Positions 52,933 through 60,577 of a DNA stretch of 64,000 bases are shown in pieces. Made by a program: the position numbers and the translations under genes. A model generated the notes under the pieces. It ran no database searches and was not told the DNA's origin. It was given only the letters and a program-made list of their open reading frames with translations. Position 1 is the stretch's first letter; each line of letters starts with the position of its first letter. The DNA is from Streptomyces sclerotialus. Its GTDB lineage: Bacteria; Actinomycetota; Actinomycetes; Streptomycetales; Streptomycetaceae. The stretch lies in contig NZ_JBFOHP010000002.1 in the NCBI RefSeq assembly GCF_040907265.1, positions 1,612,001-1,676,000 on the forward strand, written 5' to 3'.

Positions 52933-53826
52933 CTACTTCTTGAACCCGTAGTCCATCAGCTTCTTCGCGTCCGCGGTGCGGTTGGCCACCGAGGAGGACG
53001 CGAGGACGGTGCCGATGACCGTCTTGCCGCTGCGGGTGGCGGCGAAGACCAGGCAGTACTTGGCCTCCGGGCCCGAACCGGTCTTGACGCCGATGGTGCC
53101 GGAGTAGCTGCCGAGCAGGTTGTTGGTGTTCGACCACGACATGTAGCGGTACCCGCCGTTCTTCGTCGTGACCTTCTGCTTGGTGGACTTCGTCTTCACG
53201 ACCGTACGGAACGTGGAGTACTTCATCGCACTGCTGGCCAGCTTCGTCAGGTCACGCGGCGTCGAGTAGTTCGCGCCGCGCCCGATGCCGTCGAACGAGT
53301 CGAAGTGGGTGTTCTTCAGCCCGAGGCTCTTGGCCGTGGTGTTCATCTTGCCGATGAAGGACTTCACCCGCGCGGACCGGGTGGACCCGGTGCCGAACTT
53401 GTCGGCGAGCGCGTACGCGGCGTCGCATCCGGAGGGAAGCATCAGCCCGTACAGCAGCTGGCGGACCGTGACCTTGTCACCGACGATCAGCCGGGCCGAC
53501 GAGGCCCAGTTGTTGTCGACGATGTAGTCGCTGTACGCCTTCTGGATCGTGACCTTGGAGTCCAGGTTCAGGTTCTTCTGCGCGAGCACCACCCGGGCGG
53601 TCATGATCTTGGTGGTGGACCCGGTGGACAGCCGGGTGTCGGCGGCCTTGGTGAAGAGACTCTTCCCCGTGCCGTTGTTCATCACGAACCCGCCCTTGGC
53701 GGTGATCGTGGGCGCCTTGGGCGTGGCGGCCTGCGCCGGGGCCGCGAACGCCCCGGCGGTCAGGACCGCACCCGCGGTCACCAGGACCGCGGACGCACGA
53801 CGCATGCCATTGATGCCGTTTTTCAA
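52933..53826 (-). CDS. secreted D-alanyl-D-alanine carboxypeptidase (class C/DacC-like PBP)
   Basis: The 297-residue precursor has a Sec-type signal peptide ending near AQA-AT (residue 33). The penicillin-binding motifs are Ser70-Thr-Thr-Lys73 (SxxK), Ser132-Gly-Cys134 in the SxN position (LPSGCDAAYA, the usual variant in actinobacterial members) and Lys248-Thr-Gly250 (GVKTGSG). It trims the terminal D-Ala from peptidoglycan stem peptides outside the membrane. A TTG start is chosen because GAGG stands eight bases upstream; the ATG seven codons later has no ribosome site. Lys/Ser-rich composition marks it as exported. Confidence 0.9.
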   Translation of the reverse strand: MKNGINGMRRASAVLVTAGAVLTAGAFAAPAQAATPKAPTITAKGGFVMNNGTGKSLFTKAADTRLSTGSTTKIMTARVVLAQKNLNLDSKVTIQKAYSDYIVDNNWASSARLIVGDKVTVRQLLYGLMLPSGCDAAYALADKFGTGSTRSARVKSFIGKMNTTAKSLGLKNTHFDSFDGIGRGANYSTPRDLTKLASSAMKYSTFRTVVKTKSTKQKVTTKNGGYRYMSWSNTNNLLGSYSGTIGVKTGSGPEAKYCLVFAATRSGKTVIGTVLASSSVANRTADAKKLMDYGFKK

Positions 53827-54010
53827 ATCGAGTACCTCATTACCCCTGCCGTGCGGTCACATGAGAGTGCCGCTCACCCTTGAGACGCACGAACCGCACC
53901 GATGGATGCACTCCCCGCAGCCCCTCACCCCTCGCACACCAGTCGGTCAACCGTGGTACCGCGGCCGTGGCTGATTGCGAGCGACGTGCCGTACAAGGCA
54001 GGCTTGCGCC

Positions 54011-54283
54011 ATGTCCTACGTGCGGCTTGAAGCCTGGATCGGGGGTGCATGGCTGGAGGTGAACTGCGTGAGCGTCACCGTCATGGACTCTGCGCTCACC
54101 TTGTCATTCGAACGCCAGCGAACCGAATCCGGCTACCAGGAGCTCATCTGGGAGCCCCTGGAGAGGTTCCTCAAGGAGTACCGCGACGAACCGCTCGTCG
54201 TCGTGCCCCGCGGTCAGGACCTCCCCGCCATGTACGGCCCCGGCGCCGCCGGCCCCTTCCGCCTCGCCAAGATCTCCGACTGA
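54011..54283 (+). CDS. conserved hypothetical protein, 90 aa
   Basis: I recognise no family name. The product, MSYVRLEAWIGGAWLEVNCV...WEPLERFLKEYRDEPLVVV, looks like a compact soluble alpha/beta protein without signal peptide or membrane helix. The ATG follows AAGGCAGGC. Small proteins of this style are common in Streptomyces; no function can be proposed. Confidence 0.65.
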   Translation: MSYVRLEAWIGGAWLEVNCVSVTVMDSALTLSFERQRTESGYQELIWEPLERFLKEYRDEPLVVVPRGQDLPAMYGPGAAGPFRLAKISD

Positions 54284-54332
54284 CCGCGGAAAGCACGCGG
54301 GGCCGCGCGGACGCGCCGGTGCCGCCGGCCGG

Positions 54333-55253
54333 TCAGCGGGTGTCCGTCAGGCCTCCGGTCACCGCGATCACCTCACCGACGGTGAAGCTGGAGTCGGCGT
54401 CGGAGGCCAGGTACACATAGGCGGGCGCCACCTCTTCGGGCTGGGCGACCCGCCCCATGGGGGCCGAGCTGCCCAGGTTGGTGAGGTAGTCGTCCGGCCA
54501 GCGCTGCCCGGCGAGGTTGAGCACCGTCCAGGTCGGACCGGGCGAGACGACGTTGGCACGTACCCCGCGCTGGGCCAGGTGCGGGGCGATGGACTTGGTG
54601 AACGTGACCATGGCCGACTTGGAAGCGGCGTAGTCCATCATGATCTCGCTGCCCTTCAGGCCCTCCTCGGAGGCGGTGGCGATGATGGCGTCACCGTGCG
54701 AGAGGTGCGGCAGCGCGGCCATGATCAGGTGGAAGTGCGCGTACACGTTGGTCTTGAAGACCCGGTCGAAGTCCTCCGCGGTCAGGTCCTCCAGCTCGTT
54801 CTGGCTGTTGAGGTAGGCCGCGTTGCTCACCAGGATGTTCAGCCGGCCGAACTCCCGTACGGTGCGGTCGACGGCCTCGGCGCAGAAGTCGGCGTCGCAC
54901 AGGTCACCGGAGAGCAGGAGACAGCGTCGGCCCTCGTCCTCGACGGCCTCGCGGGTCTCCTCGGCATCCGGCTGCTCCTCCGGCAGGTAGACGATCGCGA
55001 CGTCCGCGCCCTCCCGCGCGTAGAGGACGGCGACCGACCTGCCGATGCCCGAGTCACCACCGGTGATCAGGGCCACGCGCCCGGCCAGGCGGTCGGACGC
55101 CCGGTACTTGGGGGCCAGGTAGCGGGGCCGGGTCTCCATGTCCGCCTCGAGCCCCGGGCGCTGCTGGCGCTGGAACCGGTAGGGCGGGCGGATCTCGGCC
55201 TCCTCCTGCGGCATCCGGTCGTTCCGGCTGGTGCGGCCGCTGTCCGTGGGCAC
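54333..55253 (-). CDS. YghA-type SDR oxidoreductase
   Basis: The 306-residue classical SDR has the long N-terminal extension of the YghA/YhdG group (RPPYRFQRQQRPGLEADM), which wraps the neighbouring subunit. It also has VALITGGDSGIGRSVAVLYAREGADVAIVYLPEE, NAAY, ATASEEG and the catalytic YAASK. The ending SSFTVGEVIAVTGG is typical. NADP-linked members are often stress-induced aldehyde or alcohol oxidoreductases. The GTG start follows AGGAGG nine bases upstream. An inverted repeat and a loose stress-sigma-like sequence lie upstream. Confidence 0.87.
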   Translation of the reverse strand: MPTDSGRTSRNDRMPQEEAEIRPPYRFQRQQRPGLEADMETRPRYLAPKYRASDRLAGRVALITGGDSGIGRSVAVLYAREGADVAIVYLPEEQPDAEETREAVEDEGRRCLLLSGDLCDADFCAEAVDRTVREFGRLNILVSNAAYLNSQNELEDLTAEDFDRVFKTNVYAHFHLIMAALPHLSHGDAIIATASEEGLKGSEIMMDYAASKSAMVTFTKSIAPHLAQRGVRANVVSPGPTWTVLNLAGQRWPDDYLTNLGSSAPMGRVAQPEEVAPAYVYLASDADSSFTVGEVIAVTGGLTDTR

Positions 55254-55294
55254 TGGTGTCGCCTCCTGGCACTGGACGGGATATCCGACGATGA

Positions 55295-55313
55295 AATGCG
55301 GTTGGTCCGCATT
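55295..55313 (-). promoter_or_regulatory. inverted repeat upstream of the SDR gene
   Basis: AATGCGG and CCGCATT are perfect 7-bp arms around TTGGT, 42 bases upstream of the SDR start, a plausible operator. Slightly further up (55323-55347, minus strand) GTTT, 15 bases and GGGCAC loosely resemble a SigB-type promoter. Confidence 0.45.
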
Positions 55314-55514
55314 GTCCACCGCGTGCCCGCCCATAACCCGCAGAAACGGAACGCTTCCCGCACCCGCCCTACGACCGAGCACGGCAGACCCCCCGAAGCC
55401 CCGCGCAGCACACCCCTCCACCACCCGCCCCCACCTGCGCCTTCACGCCACTCCACCGGCTCCCTCCCGCACCGCACGCCCGCCACGCACCCGCCGGGAG
55501 GCTCGGCCGAACCA

Positions 55515-56552
55515 GTGAAGCCCGTCATCCCCTGCGACGGCCACCACTCCCGCGATGTCACCAAGCCGATGCTGTTCGTGATCCCATACGAACTGGGCAT
55601 GGCCGACGGCACCGCGAACGGTGTATTCGGTCCCGGCTCGGACCAGTCCCGTAAGGACGGCGTGCGACGGTGTCACGATGATCACTCCACCGCGCGCCCA
55701 AGCGCTGAAGAACGCGGGCTACAAGTACATCGGCCGGTACCTCTACAGCCCGTCGAGTACGAGCCTGCCGGAAAAGCGGATTCAGCCAGGTGAGCTCGCC
55801 ACCATCAAGGAGTACGGGCTGCGCCGCTTCCCGATCTTCCAGACACGGAGTCGGTCGGCGCACTTCAGCTACCACCAGGGGACCAACGACGCGTTCAGGG
55901 CAATCGAGTGGGCTCGGTACCACGGTTCCAAGGCCGGCACGATCATCTATTTCGCGGTTGACCACGACGCGACGGACGGCGAGGTCACGAGTTACATCGT
56001 TCCGCACCTCCGCGGGGTGATGCGCACGACAGGGGAGAACTCGGCTACGGCGTGGGCGTATACGGTCCGCGCGACGTGTGTCGGCGGGTCGCGGAGGCCG
56101 GGTACGCCACGGCAAGCTTTGTATCGGACATGTCCAGTGGTTTCTCCGGAAACCTCGGCTGTCCGATGCCGACGAACTGGGCCTTCGACCAGATCGCCAC
56201 TGTCACCGTCGGCCCGGGTGACGGCGCGATCGGAATCGACAACAACATCGCCTCGGGCCGGGACACCGGTCAGGGCGACTTCGATGCCGACTCCTGCACG
56301 GAAGGCCTGGACGTCGACCTGGACAAGACCTCGTACCGCGACGCGATGCTGAAGGACGTCCAGAACTATCTGACGTCGATCGGTGTCCCGGAAACCGGTG
56401 GCGACGGCTGGACCGACAGCGACTGGGCCACGCCGGGCGGTATCTCCACCACCAAGGCGTACGACCTCGTGTTGAGCACCGACTGGTTGTTCACGTCGCC
56501 GGCACGGCAACTCGAACTGCGCACTCAATGGAACACCGTTGAACAGCGCTGA
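55515..56552 (+). pseudogene. broken DUF1906 (glycoside-hydrolase-like) cell-wall gene
   Basis: Three pieces of one exported DUF1906 (Rv2525c-like) protein lie in two frames. First comes ELGMADGTANGVFGPGSDQS, a peptidoglycan-binding-type segment. Next comes ALKNAGYKYIGRYLYSPSST through IIYFAVDHDATDGEV (about 55680-56040). Then, shifted by one base near 56035, YGVGVYGPRDVCRRVAEAGYA through WAFDQIATVTVGPGDGAIGIDNN and a C-terminal DWATPG tail to the stop at 56552. The part normally linking the binding module to the catalytic domain is missing. No slippery sequence is present at the junction, so decay rather than programmed frameshifting is likely; a sequencing error could explain the second break only. 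Confidence 0.75.
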
Positions 56553-56704
56553 GCAGCGCTGAGCAGCGGACGGTGTGGGACGACCTCCAGGACACGACCT
56601 ACACCATCCGGTCGGTCGCCTACCTGACCATTTGCCACGCCCAAGAACTACGACCGGCTGTCACGCGCCAAATGATTCCGATCACGAGCGTGGACACTGG
56701 ACGC

Positions 56705-57025
56705 ATGTGGAAGCAATGGTCGGCGGCCATGGGCGTGCACCTGGTGCTAGGAATTCCTGGTGTCGTACCGGTATGGCTGCTGTGGTATCTCGCCGTGAAT
56801 TGGCCACTTGCGGCGATGGGCCGGACCACGCAGGAACCAACGGAGAACGACGGCGTGCTGCCGTGGCTGATGGTCGCCGTACCGGTACTGGCGCTGTTCG
56901 CCCTGGTGTGGTGGCTCGCCGACCGCTCCGTGCGGCGCAGCACAGCGCTGCCCGCCCGCCTGTACCGGCCGGTGAGTGTGCTGGTGACCCTTGTGCCGTC
57001 GTTCGTGCTCATGGCTGTCCTCTGA
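56705..57025 (+). CDS. small membrane protein, 106 aa
   Basis: The product has three hydrophobic segments (about residues 10-30, 58-75 and 90-106: HLVLGIPGVVPVWLLWYLAV, WLMVAVPVLALFALVWWLA, VLVTLVPSFVLMAVL). No family is recognised. The ATG (MWKQWSAAMG) was chosen at the start of the hydrophobic part; longer starts add an unlikely lead, and none has a good ribosome site. It ends 11 bases before the next frame. Confidence 0.5.
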   Translation: MWKQWSAAMGVHLVLGIPGVVPVWLLWYLAVNWPLAAMGRTTQEPTENDGVLPWLMVAVPVLALFALVWWLADRSVRRSTALPARLYRPVSVLVTLVPSFVLMAVL

Positions 57026-57036
57026 GGAAGGATGGT

Positions 57037-57717
57037 GTGCAGAACGAAATGACGAAGCGGGCCGTGGTGAAGGGGACCGCCGTGATCGGTGCGGCGACCG
57101 CCGCGGGCTCCTTCATGCCGGGTACCGCCTCGGCTGCTTCGAAGGCCACGACCAAGAAGCTCCCGACGTCGGCGAACGGGTGGCCGATCGAGCGGGAAGC
57201 GCGCCACGTCTCGACGGTGTGGTCGCGCCCCGTAGCCGGCAGGGGGCTCGATGTCGAGGTGCGCATCGGGGATGTGGAGGCAATCCTCGTGCACGTGATC
57301 CGCCGCTTCCACTACGAAGTCCAGAAGGTACCGCGGGTCGACCTGGCCAGGTGACGCGCAGATCGGCGAGTCCGTGCGGGCTTGCCGGAGTCGAACCTCG
57401 CTTCCGGTACTGCGGTGCAGACCAGGCCGGGCGCGAGCGCGAAAAGAGGCTTCTTCCCCGCGCAGGAGGTGGTGCTGCGGGACATCCTCGCCGACTGTGA
57501 GGGTGTCGTTCGTTGGGGTGGTGACGACACGAAGGTGAACGTATCGCTGTTCTACATCGACTGCGGTCCGCACGATGAGCGGGTCGGAAAGCTCGCCGAC
57601 AAGCTCCGTGCCCAGGAAGCGACACCTGGCGAAGGAGCCGGCGTGAACGTCGATGTCCGGGCCCCGTCCCGCCGAAACCGCGCGGACCGCTTGGCCCGCG
57701 CGCAACGTTCCGCCTGA
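57037..57717 (+). pseudogene. M15-like secreted protein interrupted by an in-frame TGA
   Basis: A GTG with GAGGAAGG upstream starts a protein with an export signal (TKRAVVKGTAVIGAATAAGS) and continues to HVIRRFHYEV...VDLAR. A single TGA at 57352-57354 stops it. The same frame then resumes with LPESNLASGTAVQTRPG, FFPAQEVVLRDILADCEGVVRWGGDD and VSLFYIDCGP, which is the C-terminal half of a D-Ala-D-Ala-peptidase-like (M15) domain. The usual zinc ligands are changed (SNLASGTAVQ for SxHxxGxAxD, and FYID for FHID), so the family is probably non-catalytic even when intact. One nonsense mutation, or a sequencing error, explains the break. Confidence 0.65.
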
Positions 57718-57843
57718 CTCACCACGAACCGAGCCGCCTTGGCCCCTGTGTGCGGCGGCCGGCTCGCCGCACACAGAGCGATAGTGAACGGCTCGGGCAC
57801 CGGTCGATCAAGATCACGGTCGACCGCTGCGGTCCCTCACCGG

Positions 57844-59232
57844 CTACGCGCAGATCCCCAGCTCCTGCAGCGCCCGCTTCTGCGGCCCCGTGGGACAGGC
57901 CGGGAAGTAGAGGTAGCAGACGCCGCCGGTGCCGGACTTCACCGCGCCGCTCGCGTCCTTGCGCTTGGTGCGGAGCCAGATGTTCTCCCACTGGCGGCGG
58001 TTGTAGACGCGGCGGACGGCGGCGTTGGTGGGGGAGTTCGGGTCGTTGGCGATGATGTCGCCGGACCGGGTGAAGCCGATGACCGTCATCAGGTGGCCTG
58101 CCGTGCCGTAGCCCGCGCCGTCCAGTTCCGAGGCGATGAAGGACTGGGAGGTGATGACGGGGATGCCGACGTGGATGAGCTTCTCGACGTCGGTGAGGGA
58201 GTGCAGGCGGGTCACGACGCCCTGGAGGTCGTGGTACGTCGCGGCGTAGGCGGCGTTGAAGGGCCAGTTGCCGCAGCCCTTGTACTGGTAGTCGAAGGTG
58301 TAGCGGGCGGCGTGGCAGACCTGGGGGTCCGCGTAGTCGGGGTTGACCCAGGCCAGGTCCTCGGGGGTGGGGCGGCGGCCCCAGTACTCGATGATCATCT
58401 GGGAGGAGGTGGGGCTGCACCAGGCCTCTCCCCCGTTGTCGTACTCGGGGTACTGGCCCTTGTGGATCTCCTGGGAGTAGCGCGGGACCGGGAGTTCCCG
58501 GCCCCTGGCGATGCCCGGCTTGGAGGCCGGGACGGTGAAGCGGTCGGGGATGTCGGAACCCATGGCTCCCACACGCCACACCGTGGGGGTGAGCTGCGTA
58601 CCGGGCTTGCGGTAGAGGGTGACGCGGAGTTCGTACGAGACCAGGCGCAGGCCGCTCGCCGGGGAGTCGATGGAGAGGGTGTCGGTGTAGACCGTGCTCT
58701 TGTCGTCGGTCTGGTCGTCGACGGACGTACGGCGGATGTCCTGGTCGCCCGCGGCCCAGCGGCCCATGACGTACCACGGGGTACGGGACTTGTCCGAGTA
58801 CATGCCGCGCAGCTCGACGGCGATCCAGGTGCCGGCGGGGGTGTGGGTGTTCCAGGACGCGATGAGCTCGGTGGCCGGCACCTTGAGCTCGTGCACCGGG
58901 GAGGTCCAGGTGGCGTACTCCCAGGTGGAGGTCTTGTTCAGGTGCGGGTCGCGGTAGTCGGTGGTGCCGATCGGGACCGCGATCTGTACGCCGGGGCGCG
59001 AGCCGGGCTCGATGCGGGTGCCGTGCCCCGAGCCGGCGAGCCAGTCGGCGACGGTGGTCCAGCCGTGGTAGTCCACGAGCGAACCTGCGTGCGGGTGCGC
59101 GGCGGTGCCGGACCCGTGCGGGTCGGGTGTTCCGGAGCGGCCGGCGGCGAGGGCGGGCAGGGGGGTCGCGGCGCCGGCGGCGACGGCGAGGGCGGCGGCC
59201 AGGACGGTGCGGCGGGGAGCGTATCTGGTCAT
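57844..59232 (-). CDS. secreted C39-like cysteine peptidase
   Basis: The 462-residue exported protein has a signal peptide with APRRTVLAAALAVAAG (possible Tat motif), and a beta-sandwich-like N-terminal part (about 50-240). A peptidase C39-like domain follows, with catalytic Cys272 in EAWCSPTSSQM, His380 in AGHLMTVIGF and Asp397 in NDPNSP. There is no ABC transporter fusion, so it is a free extracellular peptidase or cell-wall enzyme rather than a bacteriocin processor. The ATG start is in the expected place. The gene is divergent from the kinase gene. Confidence 0.87.
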   Translation of the reverse strand: MTRYAPRRTVLAAALAVAAGAATPLPALAAGRSGTPDPHGSGTAAHPHAGSLVDYHGWTTVADWLAGSGHGTRIEPGSRPGVQIAVPIGTTDYRDPHLNKTSTWEYATWTSPVHELKVPATELIASWNTHTPAGTWIAVELRGMYSDKSRTPWYVMGRWAAGDQDIRRTSVDDQTDDKSTVYTDTLSIDSPASGLRLVSYELRVTLYRKPGTQLTPTVWRVGAMGSDIPDRFTVPASKPGIARGRELPVPRYSQEIHKGQYPEYDNGGEAWCSPTSSQMIIEYWGRRPTPEDLAWVNPDYADPQVCHAARYTFDYQYKGCGNWPFNAAYAATYHDLQGVVTRLHSLTDVEKLIHVGIPVITSQSFIASELDGAGYGTAGHLMTVIGFTRSGDIIANDPNSPTNAAVRRVYNRRQWENIWLRTKRKDASGAVKSGTGGVCYLYFPACPTGPQKRALQELGICA

Positions 59233-59320
59233 GGGCTTCAGGTCCCCCAGTCGGGTGCGGGATGAGCGTCACGGCAGTCGTGGCCTAACTATCACCGCAC
59301 GGGACGCGTTCGGCCAGCGG

Positions 59321-59343
59321 TTCGACGCGCGTCGCGCGTCGAA
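59321..59343. promoter_or_regulatory. 10-bp-arm perfect inverted repeat in a divergent promoter region
   Basis: TTCGACGCGC and GCGCGTCGAA flank a GTC centre, 34 bases before the kinase start and 89 bases upstream of the C39-peptidase start. Position and symmetry suggest a repressor operator acting on one or both genes. Confidence 0.55.
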
Positions 59344-59376
59344 TATTGGTGTGGACCAGTGTCGTACGCTGGCCGG

Positions 59377-60111
59377 ATGGAAGCTGCCGCCGATCACGGT
59401 CTCGACGTGCTCGCCGCGCGTCTGCGCGCGCTGCCCCCCTCGTGCGGTCCGGTACGGCTGGTGGCCGTGGACGGGCACGCGGGGTCGGGGAAGAGCACGT
59501 TCGCGGGGCGGCTGGCGGCGGCGTGCGGGGAAGCCGCGGTGGCGTGCGGGGAAGCGGCGGTGGCCGCGTCGCCACGGGACGGCGACCCCGCCACCCCACA
59601 GGACGGCGACCCCGCCACCCCACAGGACGGCGACCCCGCGACCCCACAGAGCGGCGGCCCCGCCACCGCCGCGCCCGTCATCCACCTCGACGACCTGGCG
59701 ACTCACGAGGAGCTTTTCGCGTGGGACCGACGGCTGCGGGAACAGGTGATCGATCCGTTCTCCGAAGGGCGGAGCGCGCGGTACGGCGTGTACGACTGGG
59801 TGCGCCAGCGCTTCGTGCGGGAGTGCGCGCTGGCGCCCGCCCCGGTCGTCCTTCTGGAAGGCGTCGGCGCCGGCCGCAGCGCGCTCCGCCCGTATCTGGC
59901 CTGCCTGCTGTGGATGGAGCTGCCCGACGAGGCCGCCTGGACACGGGGGCGGCGGCGGGACGGGCCGGAGCTCGCCGCCTTCTGGGATGGCTGGATTCCG
60001 GCCGAGCGCGCGCACTTCGCGGCCGATCCTTCCCGCCCGTACGCGGACCTGCTGGTGTCCCAGGTACGGGAGGGGTACGAGTGGCACACGAGGCCGGTGG
60101 ACGCGCGTTGA
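59377..60111 (+). CDS. uridine-kinase-like P-loop NTPase
   Basis: The 244-residue protein has a Walker A motif AVDGHAGSGKSTFAG (Lys39), a downstream VIHLDDL (catalytic/metal Asp of uridine and phosphoribulokinase-like kinases), VVLLEGVGAG and a lid-like RGRRRDGPE. It would phosphorylate a nucleoside or small alcohol. Residues 68-91 are three copies of DGDPATPQ and residues 56-66 contain a CGEAAVA duplication, an insertion between P-loop and HLDDL that is not part of the kinase fold. The ATG at 59377 is preferred; a GTG six codons upstream is possible. Confidence 0.8.
   Translation: MEAAADHGLDVLAARLRALPPSCGPVRLVAVDGHAGSGKSTFAGRLAAACGEAAVACGEAAVAASPRDGDPATPQDGDPATPQDGDPATPQSGGPATAAPVIHLDDLATHEELFAWDRRLREQVIDPFSEGRSARYGVYDWVRQRFVRECALAPAPVVLLEGVGAGRSALRPYLACLLWMELPDEAAWTRGRRRDGPELAAFWDGWIPAERAHFAADPSRPYADLLVSQVREGYEWHTRPVDAR
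59578..59649 (+). repeat. 24-bp in-frame tandem repeat (three copies)
   Basis: Copies at 59578-59601, 59602-59625 and 59626-59649 differ by one base and encode DGDPATPQ each time, inside the kinase gene. Such near-identical copies expand and contract easily. Confidence 0.9.
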
Positions 60112-60198
60112 CTCCCCCATTCCTTCACGCTCGGTGACGGGCTGCGGCCGACGCGCGGAAGCGGGCCGACAGGCTCCCGCCGAGTGCCTCAACTCGGC

Positions 60199-60302
60199 TT
60201 GACCTGGGGGCCGTAGAGGACTTACGTTCTCAATGTGCGGTTCCGACGGACCGCCCACAGACGCGAAGCCCCCGGTTGTTCCCCCGTGATCGGGGGCTTC
60301 GT
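60199..60302 (+). ncRNA. candidate small RNA with promoter and hairpins
   Basis: TTGACC and TACGTT 18 bases apart (60199-60228) form a good promoter; transcription would begin near 60235. After about 25 bases comes a short hairpin (GCGGT...ACCGC), then a 10-bp terminator stem (GAAGCCCCCG with CGGGGGCTTC, about 60270-60302). Its loop contains a second CCCCCG that could pair with the same G-run. No start codon or ribosome site is seen, so a 65-70 nt RNA is likely. The C-rich hairpin recalls the actinobacterial 6C RNA class, but the match is not certain. An alternative is a leader or attenuator for the ATPase gene downstream. Confidence 0.45.
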
Positions 60303-60577
60303 CCTGTGCTCATTCCCCGATTCCCGCGCTTCGCGCCGCATCCCCCTCACCCTCGGTCACCGGCCCCTTCGCGCCGCCGAGTCCCAGCTTCCCCCCTGCG
60401 CCCCTCTTCGGCAGGCGTCCGCAGCGCAGGTACGATGCCAGTTCGTGCCACCCGAGGACACGGGCCGACGGGCGCGCGACGGCGTGCAGATCCCGTCCAC
60501 AGCACGCTGCTTCGATCACGCTGCTGCCGGGTAGCCACCTGGCGGGCACGGTGCGGGGATCTTTTGTGGGGGACAGG

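Noticed and set aside
56020..56060. Programmed ribosomal frameshift in the DUF1906 gene
   Set aside because: No slippery heptamer or downstream pseudoknot is evident, and the N-terminal half of the gene is also damaged, so decay is the simpler reading.
57352..57354. Selenocysteine or stop read-through at the TGA in the M15-like gene
   Set aside because: No SECIS-like hairpin is apparent, the family shows no Cys at this position that I know of, and the adjacent gene is also broken.
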